Source: a virus. Taken from it: a stretch of 62,920 nucleotides of DNA. The stretch spans positions 1 through 62,920 of IMG/VR virus record IMGVR_UViG_3300031576_000042; one strand, given 5' to 3'. Shown one piece after another: positions 45,468 through 54,278 of this stretch (its first letter is position 1; each line of letters opens with the position of its first letter). Made by a program: the position numbers and the translations under genes. Under the pieces are notes generated by a model. That model searched no databases and was not told where the DNA came from. It was given only the letters and a program-made list of their open reading frames with translations.

Positions 45468-45763
45468 TGGCTGTCGCTAATAAGGCCACTGAGATTTTGT
45501 TCAAGACTACTTATGAAGAGGTACTCTTTGATTTTAATTTCATAGAGGTGCTTGAGGTAGGGGAGACAATTACAGGTACGCCAGCCATAACCGCTGTACC
45601 ATCTGGGCTTATAATTTCGGGTATTGTAGTCAGTGGTGCTAAGGTTCAGGCTAAATACTCTTCTGGGACAGACGACGTTAAGTATACAGTTAAGTGTCAA
45701 GCAGTGACTACTCTTCAGAAGCATGAGCTTGTTGGGGAGCTATATGTTAGGGATATTCCGTAA
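45467..45763 (+). CDS. Conserved small virion protein with Ig-like sequence
   Basis: 98 residues, coupled by 1-bp overlaps. Beta-rich: Gly-Glu-Thr-Ile-Thr-Gly-Thr-Pro and Ile-Val-Val-Ser-Gly-Ala-Lys-Val-Gln recall short domains of phage decoration proteins. A capsid or neck accessory is likely. Confidence 0.6.
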   Translation: MAVANKATEILFKTTYEEVLFDFNFIEVLEVGETITGTPAITAVPSGLIISGIVVSGAKVQAKYSSGTDDVKYTVKCQAVTTLQKHELVGELYVRDIP

Positions 45764-46224
45764 TGGCTACACTGGCATTTAATGAGGGGTATAAGCTAGT
45801 CAATTCTGGTGGTATTCGCCTTACTGTCGATACTATCAAGATCATGCTTGTGAATTCTTCTGTCACCCCTACTGGTGACGAGCCAACATTGAATACATTC
45901 TCTTCTGCTGAGATCAGCGTGACAAATTACACGTCTGGATTTGGTGGGACAGGCAGGAAGACGCTTGCTTCTGGGAACATGTCGTTCACTCGTGACGACG
46001 CTAACAATTACACGTACTTTGATTACACGCTCGATCTAACTTGGAGTGCTCTTGGATCTGGTGCTACAATTCGTGCTGGTATCCTTTACAAGCATACTGG
46101 CACTACTGATACAGACTGTATTCCAATAGCGTATCTACAGCTTGCGTCAGATGTGGTAACAAATGGCGGTGACTTCACATTCCAATTTCACTCGTCTGGT
46201 ATTTGGCGGACGAGCCAGGTTTAA
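45763..46224 (+). CDS. Virion protein, paralogue of the 44593 gene
   Basis: 153 residues, the same length as its paralogue, sharing Gly-Phe-Gly-Gly-Thr-Gly-Arg-Lys-Thr-Leu and Asp-Phe-Thr-Phe-Gln-Phe-His-Ser-Ser-Gly-Ile. Placed just before the portal. Confidence 0.68.
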   Translation: MATLAFNEGYKLVNSGGIRLTVDTIKIMLVNSSVTPTGDEPTLNTFSSAEISVTNYTSGFGGTGRKTLASGNMSFTRDDANNYTYFDYTLDLTWSALGSGATIRAGILYKHTGTTDTDCIPIAYLQLASDVVTNGGDFTFQFHSSGIWRTSQV

Positions 46225-46240
46225 TAAGCAGCTTATATAA
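46220..46240 (+). repeat. Dispersed palindromic motif copy abutting the portal start
   Basis: TTTAATAAGCAGCTTATATA with the previous stop inside and ATG 46241 directly after; best match to the consensus. Confidence 0.85.
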
Positions 46241-48103
46241 ATGGCACGCAAGAGGTCTAAGATTGTAGATAAGAGCTACGGTATCACTGTGTCTGGCCCT
46301 ACACGGTTGATACCGGACGATGTGTTTACTTCTGGCCCAATGATGCCGTCAATGTCGGATCTGAGTAAGCCATACGCCAATCATGCGTATGTGTATGCTT
46401 GTGTGCGTGCTATTGCCCAGAACATTGCTCAAGTTCCGTTCATTTGTCAGACTGGGACAGGGAAAAACCCTGTTGTTATCACTGAAGAAGACACAGGTGC
46501 TAAGGGCGACTTGTTTGATGTCTTTGAAACGCCGAACGATCTATCCACGAAGTATCAGTTGTGGGAGGCGACAATCACATGGCTTAATCTTCGTGGTACA
46601 TCAATGTGGGTTCTTGATAGGGAGAACGCTACACAAGTCCCAGAAAATATTTGGGTATTCGGACCAGACAATTTTATTCCTATTGTCAACTACGACGACG
46701 CCAGGGCTACAAAGATAGTTGGTTGGGTGTTGCTTGGTCCAAATGGAAGTGTTCTTCCATTGACCAGCAATCAAGTCGTCATGTTCAAGTTCTTCAACCC
46801 GTATGACCCTATCTTTGGTATCGGACCTATTGAGGCTGCCCGTCGCGGCATTAAGTTCGATTACCTTGCTTCGATTTATGGGTCAAATTTCTTTGAGAAT
46901 TCTGCCGACCCTGCCGGGGTTCTCATGGCTGAGAGGAAGCTTACTAAACAGCAAGTAGCTGAGCTTCGTGATGCTTGGGAGCAGCGCCATCGTGGGCCAG
47001 GCAATGCTAAGAAGGTAGGCATTCTCTGGGGCGGTATGAAGTACCAAGCAATCACTGTGTCACAAAAGGACATGGAATTTATTGAACAGCGGAAGTGGAC
47101 GCTTGATGAGCTTCTTGCTGTTTTTAAGGTGCCTAAATCTGAGCTTGGGCTGTATGAGGATGTTAATCATGCAACATCCTTGTCTCAGGATAGGAGTTTC
47201 TGGCAGAAGACTCTTATTCCGATTATTCAGAATCTCCAGGCAGTTATTAGCTCTAGAATTACTACTGGTCTTCGTACAACTGTAGATAAGACACTTAAGC
47301 TTCTTTTCGATACGAAAGTTGTTCCGGCTCTACAGGAGCAGTTCTCCGAGAAGATCAAGAATGCGGAGATTCTCTTTCGTATGGGGTGGCCTATCAACTC
47401 CATTAACGAAAAACTTCAGCTTGGCTTTCCAAGTGTTCCTTGGGGCGATACATGGTGGTTGAACCAGGCTATTGTTCCTGTCGAGTTTGTTCTTGAGGGG
47501 CGAACAACCATGAACCCCAAGCCTTCTGGCCCTACTGTGCCAGGTGGTGATGGTGGTGTTCCTTCTCAAGAAGATCCGCCACATAACACACCTGACGATC
47601 CTACTGACAATCAAGGGGTTGACGATAATAAGCGGCTTATATTAGATAGGCTGCATCTAAGGGCAGCTCAAAAAAGCAAACCTGATTGTCGTGTCGAAGC
47701 TATAAATCTTTACGCCAAGCGTGTTTCTTTACTTCTGAAGAATTTTTTGTGGAGGCTTCGGAAGCACCAGCTTTGTATTGTCGTTAGGAATAATGATATC
47801 TTTTCCAAAAATGATTGGAGTGATAAACTTTCCAAAAAGCTAAAAGACTCGCTTACAGGATTTTTTATAGAGTTAGGTATTGATTTTCCAGAAGTTGTTT
47901 TAGATAATCATCCAACAATTGATGAGCTTCATGCTGTTCTTTCCTGTGCTCCGAACATCTCTCTTGGTGTTGTAAGGGACGTGTTCAACCAGCTCACTAC
48001 CGACCATAACTTGATGATCTTGTCGAAAAGGGAGCTTATTGGGGCGTATAAAACCGTTATAGGATATAAAAATGCTAAGGAAGCAAATCGAGTCTCCTGT
48101 TGA
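46241..48103 (+). CDS. Portal protein, HK97 family
   Basis: 620 residues. The family start Ala-Tyr-Val-Tyr-Ala-Cys-Val-Arg-Ala-Ile-Ala-Gln-Asn-Ile-Ala, the Pro-Asn-Asp-Leu-Ser segment, Tyr-Gly-Ser-Asn-Phe-Phe-Glu-Asn with Pro-Ala-Gly-Val, and Val-Asn-His-Ala-Thr-Ser all fit HK97-type portals, which are normally about 400-450 residues. A Pro-rich linker (about 425-460) and a 160-residue helical extension follow. A motif copy lies at the junction (47624). The dodecamer forms the DNA channel and docks the terminase. Confidence 0.88.
   Translation: MARKRSKIVDKSYGITVSGPTRLIPDDVFTSGPMMPSMSDLSKPYANHAYVYACVRAIAQNIAQVPFICQTGTGKNPVVITEEDTGAKGDLFDVFETPNDLSTKYQLWEATITWLNLRGTSMWVLDRENATQVPENIWVFGPDNFIPIVNYDDARATKIVGWVLLGPNGSVLPLTSNQVVMFKFFNPYDPIFGIGPIEAARRGIKFDYLASIYGSNFFENSADPAGVLMAERKLTKQQVAELRDAWEQRHRGPGNAKKVGILWGGMKYQAITVSQKDMEFIEQRKWTLDELLAVFKVPKSELGLYEDVNHATSLSQDRSFWQKTLIPIIQNLQAVISSRITTGLRTTVDKTLKLLFDTKVVPALQEQFSEKIKNAEILFRMGWPINSINEKLQLGFPSVPWGDTWWLNQAIVPVEFVLEGRTTMNPKPSGPTVPGGDGGVPSQEDPPHNTPDDPTDNQGVDDNKRLILDRLHLRAAQKSKPDCRVEAINLYAKRVSLLLKNFLWRLRKHQLCIVVRNNDIFSKNDWSDKLSKKLKDSLTGFFIELGIDFPEVVLDNHPTIDELHAVLSCAPNISLGVVRDVFNQLTTDHNLMILSKRELIGAYKTVIGYKNAKEANRVSC
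47624..47643 (+). repeat. Dispersed palindromic motif copy at the portal linker/extension junction
   Basis: GATAATAAGCGGCTTATATT, coding, exactly between the Pro-rich linker and the extra domain. Confidence 0.75.
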
Positions 48104-49115
48104 GAAGATCAAGAATAACGATCAGCGAATTTACAGGTTTGTCGCTAGTGACGAACGTGTGGATCGCATGGGAGATATTATTGAGGTAGACGGGTGGGAA
48201 ACAGCGGACTGGGAAAAGAATCCGGTGATTCTGTGGGGGCATGATTCTAGAGCCCCGCCTATTGGGCGTGGTGTTGGAATACGGAAGCTTGGTCGCCCCA
48301 AGCAGCTTCTTATTGATGTGTTGTTTGCGTCAAAGGAAGTTCATGAGCTTGCCGGTACTGTCGAAGGGCTTGTTGATACAGGTTTCATTAAAGCAACGTC
48401 AGTAGGCTTTCTTCCGAAGAAGTCTGAGCCTCTGGATGACGAAGACGATTCTTGGTTTGCTCCACGACGTTACAAGGAGCAAGAGCTTCTTGAGCTGTCT
48501 ATCGTTTCTATTCCTGCTAATCCTCGCGCACTGATTGTTCAAAATGCTATTCGGACGATTGGTGTTTCCGGGTGCCAGGACGTTTGTGGGCTGGTGTTTG
48601 CCAAAGAGTTGTTTACTACAGAGCAAATTCAGCTTTGGCTCTGTGAGCATGGGTTCACGCTTGACGCCAAGGAAGAGTACAAGAAGAGTTTCTTTGTCGC
48701 AGTTAGATCGATCAAGAATAAGGAAATGCTGGATAGAGTTCCTGTTGCACCTGGAGTCGTTGCTTTGATTGACTCGGATACAGATATCAAGCACGTTGTT
48801 ACTGGAGTGTCAGATTATTCTTCTTTCACTCGTAGCAACGAAGCTGGTCAAATGGCTATCTTGCGCCTCATGCAGCAACAGCATGAAACTTTGGTGCAGC
48901 AGTTTATTGATAATACAAAGGCTATCAAGGATCTTGCAAATTCTACAGAGTCTCTTGGCACTGTAGTTCGTGAGCTGTCGGTTTTGGCTGAGTTGCTCAA
49001 CCAGGAAGCTTCTTCTCCACCTGCCTCTGGCAAAACGCCTGATGAGGCTGTGGTGGACGAGTACGAGAAGGCTCTTGGTAAGCTCCAGCTAAAAATTGAG
49101 TCGTTGAGTGTTTAA
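48072..49115 (+). CDS. Prohead protease, HK97 U35 family
   Basis: 347 residues, overlapping the portal by 32 bp. Asp-Arg-Met-Gly-Asp-Ile-Ile-Glu-Val-Asp-Gly, Trp-Gly-His-Asp-Ser-Arg-Ala-Pro-Pro-Ile-Gly (catalytic His region, about 57), Thr-Ser-Val-Gly-Phe (nucleophile Ser region) and Leu-Leu-Glu-Leu-Ser-Ile-Val-Ser-Ile-Pro-Ala-Asn-Pro are the family landmarks. The C-terminal 130 residues are helical and may act as scaffold. It matures the capsid from within. Confidence 0.88.
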   Translation: MLRKQIESPVEKIKNNDQRIYRFVASDERVDRMGDIIEVDGWETADWEKNPVILWGHDSRAPPIGRGVGIRKLGRPKQLLIDVLFASKEVHELAGTVEGLVDTGFIKATSVGFLPKKSEPLDDEDDSWFAPRRYKEQELLELSIVSIPANPRALIVQNAIRTIGVSGCQDVCGLVFAKELFTTEQIQLWLCEHGFTLDAKEEYKKSFFVAVRSIKNKEMLDRVPVAPGVVALIDSDTDIKHVVTGVSDYSSFTRSNEAGQMAILRLMQQQHETLVQQFIDNTKAIKDLANSTESLGTVVRELSVLAELLNQEASSPPASGKTPDEAVVDEYEKALGKLQLKIESLSV

Positions 49116-49133
49116 TAACCAGGACATATTATA
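49111..49133 (+). repeat. Dispersed palindromic motif copy (diverged)
   Basis: TTTAATAACCAGGACATATT, after the protease stop and before the capsid gene. Confidence 0.45.
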
Positions 49134-49144
49134 GGACTAAAAAC

Positions 49145-50344
49145 ATGCCCGATGCAGTCTTGGAGGCCATTACTGGTCTTTCTACTAAGTTTGATAGTGC
49201 TGCCTCTAAATTCGATTTGCTTAATCAGCGCTTTGATGCGAGTGAGGTACGACTGACTACTCTTGAGAAGTCGTTTCGAGAGTCGCTCACGTCTAAGTAT
49301 GGTGAGGGAAATGATGTTCCCAAGAAGCAATGGAGTTGGGCACGGTATGCTTTCGCTATCGCAACGAAGGATTGGAGTGTTGCTCCATTCGAGCGTGAAG
49401 AGTGTGACAAGTGGCGCGATGTAGTGTCGAAGACAATGCAGGCGTCTTCCTTTACTGCCGGTGGGTCGCTGATTCCTCCGCAGTATATGACGGAGCTTAT
49501 TTCATTCCTTCGCCCGCTGTTGATTACGGAAACACTTGGTGTTCGTCTTCTGACGGGTCTTGTTGGCTCGCCTGTTAAGCTTCCTAAGCTGAATACTGGA
49601 GCTACTGCGTACTGGATCTCCCCAGAAGGGGCTTCGGTTCCTGCTTCGGATCAGGTCACTGGGAACATGGAATTCCAACCACATAAGGTTGGTGCTCTGG
49701 TCAAGCTTTCTAATGATCTTGTAACACTTGCCAATCCGGCTATTGAATCGATTGTACGTGCCGATATTGCCAATGCTTTGGCTGAGGAAATTGATAAGCA
49801 GTTCTTCCAGGGCACTGGCACTGGTGGCAAGCCTGAGGGTCTTAGCATCTCGCAGCCAGCTATTCTTGTTGGTGACACTGCTTGGACTGACAACGGTACC
49901 GCAGCACAGAACGTTCCCGCTCTGGTTGCGATGGTACGCGAGATTGACGAGAACAATGCTCTTCGTGGGCGTTTGTCTTGGGCGTGTAATCCTACTTCTT
50001 ACTGGCAGATTGCTCAGCTTGTTGACACTGCTGGGCGTCCGCTTATGCAGGCGCAAGGAATTTCTTCGGCTGCAACTAGTGTGCAGACTGATATGATTCT
50101 TGGCTACCCGATTCGTCGTAGCACACTTGTTTCACCAACTGGTGCCGCTGCAACGGATGACAATCTCTACTTCGGTAACTGGGATGATGCGGTTATCGGT
50201 GTGTGGAGCACAATGGAATTTGCTGCGTCTACGGAAACTTCTACTGCGTTTGAGAAGGATGAGCTTTGGATTCGTGCCTTCGCTCGTGTTGATTATGGTT
50301 TCCGTCGTAACGTGAGCTTTATCAAGCTTGCTGATGTTGGCTAA
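49145..50344 (+). CDS. Major capsid protein, HK97 fold
   Basis: 399 residues, AGGA before ATG 49145. The first 95 residues are a helical delta-like scaffold domain that the protease would remove. Ser-Ser-Phe-Thr-Ala-Gly-Gly-Ser-Leu-Ile-Pro-Pro-Gln (about 100-112) is the usual start of mature HK97-like capsids, and Lys-Leu-Pro-Lys-Leu, Trp-Ile-Ser-Pro-Glu-Gly and Phe-Gln-Gly-Thr-Gly-Thr-Gly follow. Gly-Tyr-Pro-Ile near 320 is typical of the P-domain end. Confidence 0.92.
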   Translation: MPDAVLEAITGLSTKFDSAASKFDLLNQRFDASEVRLTTLEKSFRESLTSKYGEGNDVPKKQWSWARYAFAIATKDWSVAPFEREECDKWRDVVSKTMQASSFTAGGSLIPPQYMTELISFLRPLLITETLGVRLLTGLVGSPVKLPKLNTGATAYWISPEGASVPASDQVTGNMEFQPHKVGALVKLSNDLVTLANPAIESIVRADIANALAEEIDKQFFQGTGTGGKPEGLSISQPAILVGDTAWTDNGTAAQNVPALVAMVREIDENNALRGRLSWACNPTSYWQIAQLVDTAGRPLMQAQGISSAATSVQTDMILGYPIRRSTLVSPTGAAATDDNLYFGNWDDAVIGVWSTMEFAASTETSTAFEKDELWIRAFARVDYGFRRNVSFIKLADVG

Positions 50345-50383
50345 GCTCCATTGGTAATCGTCTTCAAATAGGAGTGTATTGAC

Positions 50384-50815
50384 ATGACGAATTCTCCCGT
50401 GTTGTACAACATGGTTAAAGTTGTACATATTCAGACCGTTGGTGCTGTGACTGCTACTGGGCAGAGCAGCTCTACTGATATGCAGGCTGTTGCACAGGTT
50501 GGTGCCTGTGGTCGTGGTCTGCTGATAATCAATGCAGGCGCAAAGTCTGGTACCTTTACTCAGTTTGATCTGAGGCTTCAGGGATCGCCTGACAACTCAG
50601 TTTGGACTGAAGTTGCTGTGATTAAAAATGCGGCTGACGCTCCGGCCGCTAACACTGATACGATTTACGATTTCAACACTGAGCTTGGGCTTAATGTAAG
50701 CAATGTTGAGTATCGTTATCTTCGTGTTCAGTGGGTAATCGCAGGCACTACGCCAAGCTTGTCCTTCTCGGCGTGTATGTTGCTTGGTGGCTTTGAGCAC
50801 CTGTCTGCCAACTAA
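50384..50815 (+). CDS. Capsid-associated protein, probable decoration
   Basis: 143 residues, AGGAGTG before ATG 50384. Beta-sandwich-like, ending in Tyr-Arg-Tyr-Leu-Arg-Val-Gln-Trp, a pattern of phage head-decoration or small virion proteins. Located after the capsid gene and before a terminator. Confidence 0.6.
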   Translation: MTNSPVLYNMVKVVHIQTVGAVTATGQSSSTDMQAVAQVGACGRGLLIINAGAKSGTFTQFDLRLQGSPDNSVWTEVAVIKNAADAPAANTDTIYDFNTELGLNVSNVEYRYLRVQWVIAGTTPSLSFSACMLLGGFEHLSAN

Positions 50816-50837
50816 CTTCTTGTATGAGTGGAATGGA

Positions 50838-50870
50838 GTGGGCCGGCAATCTCGGCTGGCCCACTTTTTT
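50838..50870 (+). terminator. Terminator after the capsid genes
   Basis: GTGGGCCGGC and GCTGGCCCAC (one G-U pair) with six T; the T run merges with a motif copy. Confidence 0.85.
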
Positions 50871-50886
50871 ATAAGCAGATTATATT
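50868..50886 (+). repeat. Dispersed palindromic motif copy abutting a start codon
   Basis: TTTATAAGCAGATTATATT directly before ATG 50887. Confidence 0.8.
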
Positions 50887-51474
50887 ATGGACTTGGTTTC
50901 GATAGAGTTAGTAAAGGCTATTCTAGGCCCTGGCGTTGGAACACAAGGCGACCAAGCTTTACTTGAAATTATTACGATTGTTTCAGGGCAGATAGAGAGC
51001 TATCTGGATCGAAAAGCCCAGGTAATTACTTATACTGAGCAGTTGAATGTAGAAGATGGGCAGTGGAAGTTTTTTCTTAAAGCGTACCCTATTACTTCTA
51101 TAACGTCCGTACACAATGACTACGATAGGGTATTTGCGTCGGGCAGTCTTATTGACGCAACCGACTACTACATTGATCTTGTTAGTGGCTGTCTGACGAT
51201 TGACAAGACTTCTCTTGTCTGTGGTGCAGGCATGCTCAAGGTAGTTTATGTTGGTGGAATGGCCGCTACCGAAGCAGCTTTTAAAACAGCTTATCCTGAC
51301 ATAACTGGTGCGGCAGCAATAGAGTGTGCAGCGCGGTGGCTTCGTAAAGGGCATCCGAATACAATCAATGCCACGATTGGTGGTGCAACTGTTTCTTTTA
51401 TCACAAGAGATCAGTTTCTGCCAGATGTCAAGGCGGTGCTTGATGGGCATCTGAGAATGGCTTCCTATGCCTAG
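50887..51474 (+). CDS. Head-tail connector (gp6-like adaptor)
   Basis: 195 residues. A helical N half (Asp-Gln-Ala-Leu-Leu-Glu-Ile-Ile-Thr-Ile-Val-Ser-Gly-Gln-Ile-Glu-Ser-Tyr-Leu) then beta strands (Leu-Lys-Ala-Tyr-Pro-Ile-Thr-Ser-Ile) and a closing helix with Ala-Ala-Arg-Trp-Leu-Arg-Lys follow the head-completion adaptor plan. It would form a ring below the portal. Confidence 0.75.
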   Translation: MDLVSIELVKAILGPGVGTQGDQALLEIITIVSGQIESYLDRKAQVITYTEQLNVEDGQWKFFLKAYPITSITSVHNDYDRVFASGSLIDATDYYIDLVSGCLTIDKTSLVCGAGMLKVVYVGGMAATEAAFKTAYPDITGAAAIECAARWLRKGHPNTINATIGGATVSFITRDQFLPDVKAVLDGHLRMASYA

Positions 51475-52087
51475 TAAGACCCGTGATAAGCTCGTGGTAG
51501 ACATTAAAGATCTTGCTAAAAAGATTCGTGCTGCTGTTCGCTTTGCGAATAAACTTCCTCGGCTTGTCTACAATGTCATGCGTAAGCTGTCTGCTCTTGC
51601 TGAGCAACGGCTTATACTTGATGCACTGACTGGGCGACCTGGTGTAAGAATTGATAGTGGAAGACTTATCCTTAGCCTCAAAAACAAAACCTTATTCGCA
51701 AAGGATAAATCTTCCATTCTTGTTACCTCTGACCATCCAGGTATTCGCGTGCATATGCATGGAGGGCGCATAGTTCCTCGTATAAAGCGAGCGCTGGCCA
51801 TACCCGTTGGAAGCTCATATGCTGCCGAGCTTCGCTATGGCAAGCCTATTAGCCCTCTTCTGAAGCTCGTTAAAGGTCATTCTGGAGCGGTTCTTGTTGA
51901 TGATCGTGGATCTTCTAATGACTTGCTTGCTCAACCACAGGCTGTAGGGACTGTAACGCACTTCCTTCGTAAACATGTCTTTGTTCCAAAGAGGATTGAT
52001 TACGAAGGTATTTCTCGTGATTTCACCATGGATACTGTCGCACCAGCAATGGTATCTGATTTGGTAAAGAGGGTGTGGCGTGGCTGA
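51467..52087 (+). CDS. HK97 gp10-like neck or tail-completion protein
   Basis: 206 residues, overlapping the adaptor by 8 bp. Helical and basic N half, then His-Met-His-Gly-Gly and Leu-Arg-Tyr-Gly near the end of the beta part. Position between adaptor and tail terminator fits the gp10 family. Medium certainty. Confidence 0.58.
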   Translation: MPSKTRDKLVVDIKDLAKKIRAAVRFANKLPRLVYNVMRKLSALAEQRLILDALTGRPGVRIDSGRLILSLKNKTLFAKDKSSILVTSDHPGIRVHMHGGRIVPRIKRALAIPVGSSYAAELRYGKPISPLLKLVKGHSGAVLVDDRGSSNDLLAQPQAVGTVTHFLRKHVFVPKRIDYEGISRDFTMDTVAPAMVSDLVKRVWRG

Positions 52088-52532
52088 TTCAGTACGGGAG
52101 AAGATTGTTTCAAATATCGCTACTGTTGTAGGAAATATTACGGTAGTCAGCGGGTATGCCTTTGATATAAAGCAAGTCTTTCGGGTTCCGCAAAATCCGT
52201 TTGAAATGACTGACTATCCGTTTTCTTTGGTAGTCGATTCAACAGAAAGCAAGACAGATGGCGATCCGGCGCAGTTCACACAATGTAAGCTAAGAGTTGA
52301 AATAATCACTTGGATGCATCACACAGAAAATTTTGCCAAGGAAGTTTTGATTGGCATGGCTGAAATTGAGAAGTCATTATACCTCGATCAAACCAGGGGT
52401 GGGTTTGCGATAGATACTACGGCTGTGGATAATGAGCTGTACATTTCAGAAATGGCTATGCCTCTTGGTGGGTTCCGTATTGGAGTAGAGATTCTATACA
52501 GGCACAGAATTGGCGATCCTTATACGAAGTGA
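52080..52532 (+). CDS. Tail terminator-like protein
   Basis: 150 residues from GTG 52080. Helix then beta sheet (Tyr-Pro-Phe-Ser-Leu-Val-Val-Asp-Ser, Leu-Arg-Val-Glu-Ile-Ile-Thr-Trp) and an ending Phe-Arg-Ile-Gly-Val-Glu-Ile-Leu-Tyr-Arg, as in lambda gpU-type terminators. It stands just before the tail tube gene. Confidence 0.65.
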   Translation: MADSVREKIVSNIATVVGNITVVSGYAFDIKQVFRVPQNPFEMTDYPFSLVVDSTESKTDGDPAQFTQCKLRVEIITWMHHTENFAKEVLIGMAEIEKSLYLDQTRGGFAIDTTAVDNELYISEMAMPLGGFRIGVEILYRHRIGDPYTK

Positions 52533-52542
52533 AAGGTGAGCT

Positions 52543-53541
52543 ATGCCGCTTCTCAGAAGAAAACAAACTATTGCTGTAGCTGAAGAGGTCACTGAGGGAA
52601 CAATGGTTAGTATCTTGGCGTCTCATGCCAAGTATCTTGTCTATGATTGTAAGTATAAGATAAACCCTACTGTAATTCCTCGCCAGCTCAACGTCACTTC
52701 GTTTGCGCGTAAGATTTCTGTGATTGGCATGAAGCTCGTGACAATTACTTTCTCGACTGAGGTAGTTGGAGCTGGAACTGTTGATTCTGAGTCCGCATGG
52801 GCAATTTTCATGCGCGGCTGTGGATTCAAGCCTACGGTTAATGCTACTGTGAGCGTTCAATATGATCCCGTGACTAACGCGGCTACTTATGGGGCCGCGC
52901 AAGGAAACGTTAGCCTTACTATTTGGGTATACGAAGACGGTGTAGTCAAGAAGGCTCGTGGTTGTCGTGGAACTGGAAAGCTTACGGCTGAGTCTGGTGG
53001 TATTGCCAAGTGGGAATGGGAGTTCACTGGGATTTACGAACCTCCTGCTGATGCAGCATACCCTGCTCTTGGTGCTGGGTTCGATGCAAACATTCCGCCT
53101 CTTTTTGAGCTTAGTACGTTTACGTTCCAGGATATGACTTCTGGTACCGTGCTTATCAAGACGGCAGTAATTGATATCGGTAATACGGTTGTGCCTCGAT
53201 ACGATGCTACCAGTACGTCAGGTGTTCGCAGCTTATTTGTTTCGGATCGTGAGCTTATTGGTAGCATTGATCCTGAGCAGATGCTTGAGGTAGATTGGGG
53301 AGCTACTGATAAGAGTGAAACCAGGCGTCTTGCAGATGGTACTGTCGGTGGGCTTACTATTTTGATTGGTAGTACAGCCGGCAACAAGTTTGAAATTACT
53401 GCGCCTGCTGCTCAGGTCCAAATTACTGGTGTTGAAGAGGGCGATAGAGACGGTCTTTCCACCAATGCCGTCGATCTTGGTTTCTATGTACCACTGTCCG
53501 AAGACGTGTCAAACAAGGAAATCAGATTCAAAACACTGTAG
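52543..53541 (+). CDS. Major tail tube protein
   Basis: 332 residues, AAGGTGA before ATG 52543. Starts with the tail-tube opening Leu-Leu-Arg-Arg-Lys-Gln-Thr-Ile-Ala-Val-Ala-Glu-Glu-Val-Thr-Glu-Gly-Thr and has a Trp-Glu-Trp-Glu-Phe-Thr-Gly strand (about 165), typical of siphovirus tube subunits. The next genes are the tail chaperones, as in most siphoviruses. Confidence 0.8.
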   Translation: MPLLRRKQTIAVAEEVTEGTMVSILASHAKYLVYDCKYKINPTVIPRQLNVTSFARKISVIGMKLVTITFSTEVVGAGTVDSESAWAIFMRGCGFKPTVNATVSVQYDPVTNAATYGAAQGNVSLTIWVYEDGVVKKARGCRGTGKLTAESGGIAKWEWEFTGIYEPPADAAYPALGAGFDANIPPLFELSTFTFQDMTSGTVLIKTAVIDIGNTVVPRYDATSTSGVRSLFVSDRELIGSIDPEQMLEVDWGATDKSETRRLADGTVGGLTILIGSTAGNKFEITAPAAQVQITGVEEGDRDGLSTNAVDLGFYVPLSEDVSNKEIRFKTL

Positions 53542-53557
53542 CTCCGGCTTAGGTGGG

Positions 53558-53576
53558 ATATAAGCGGGTTATTAAA
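53558..53576 (+). repeat. Dispersed palindromic motif copy (variant)
   Basis: GATATAAGCGGGTTATTAA, between tube and chaperone genes. Confidence 0.55.
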
Positions 53577-53586
53577 AGGAAGTCTA

Positions 53587-53952
53587 ATGGCGATTGCTAT
53601 CGATCCAAAAACTCCGATTCCTTTCGTTACACCTTCGGATCGTAAGCTTCCTGTTGAGCAGCAAACAACATTTCTTTTTCTTCCATTCACTCGTCGTGAG
53701 ATCGCTCGATTTGAGCAGCTTCAGAGTACAGCGAAAGAAGGAAAGCTTAACGCGATTGATTCGTTCATTGACATTCTGAAAGACAAGCTTGTTGGGTGGA
53801 GCAATTTTAAGCGTCAAGACGGTACTGAAGTTGTCTTCAACAACACTAATCCAATTGAGAATTTCGACTGTATTGGTCTTGGAACACTGCTTCAGCTTTT
53901 CCAAGGGGTTGTCGAGATCAACCAGATTACCATTGAAGAAATAAAAAACTGA
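53587..53952 (+). CDS. Tail assembly chaperone (gpG-like)
   Basis: 121 residues, AAAGGAAG before ATG 53587. Helical protein between tail tube and tape measure, the fixed place of the G chaperone. It ends in codons ATA AAA AAC TGA, a perfect A AAA AAC slip site directly before the stop. Confidence 0.82.
   Translation: MAIAIDPKTPIPFVTPSDRKLPVEQQTTFLFLPFTRREIARFEQLQSTAKEGKLNAIDSFIDILKDKLVGWSNFKRQDGTEVVFNNTNPIENFDCIGLGTLLQLFQGVVEINQITIEEIKN
53943..53949 (+). other. Programmed -1 frameshift site A AAA AAC
   Basis: The heptamer lies in the 0 frame as A-AAA-AAC, 0 nt before the G stop TGA. A -1 slip continues as CTG AGA TTG and joins the open frame to 54278, giving the G-T fusion. It is the canonical design for siphovirus tail chaperones. 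Confidence 0.85.
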
Positions 53953-54278
53953 GATTGGGGGTACTCATTTACGGTGGTGCAATCAAAACAGATTGTCATC
54001 GCTGTGATAAGTTCACCCCCGAGCAACGGAAATACAAAGGTTGTGACGGACCTTCTGCTGAGGAGCTTGAATATGATGGGGTAAAATATTCTGGTTGTCC
54101 TGGCAGGCTTGTGACGAATCAGACTCGTTTGGCTATAGAGGTATACTCTTCATGTGAGCAGTTTCATTGCTTGCCCGCTGAAGGGGGCCTGTATGACCAA
54201 ACGTTTTGTTTTTCACAGATACTCAGCACAATTCAAAAAGTCTTAGCTGACATCCAAAAAGAAAAAGAGAAAGAGTAA
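53949..54278 (+). CDS. T part of the tail chaperone, reached by -1 frameshift
   Basis: About 109 codons in the -1 frame after the slip site. It has Cys-His-Arg-Cys-Asp, Gly-Cys-Asp and Gly-Cys-Pro-Gly pieces that could bind metal. A TTG at 53955 has no ribosome-binding site, so fusion to G is the likely product. The stop overlaps the tape-measure start (TAATGG). The fusion would bind the tape measure and recruit tube subunits. Confidence 0.8.
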   Translation: MRLGVLIYGGAIKTDCHRCDKFTPEQRKYKGCDGPSAEELEYDGVKYSGCPGRLVTNQTRLAIEVYSSCEQFHCLPAEGGLYDQTFCFSQILSTIQKVLADIQKEKEKE

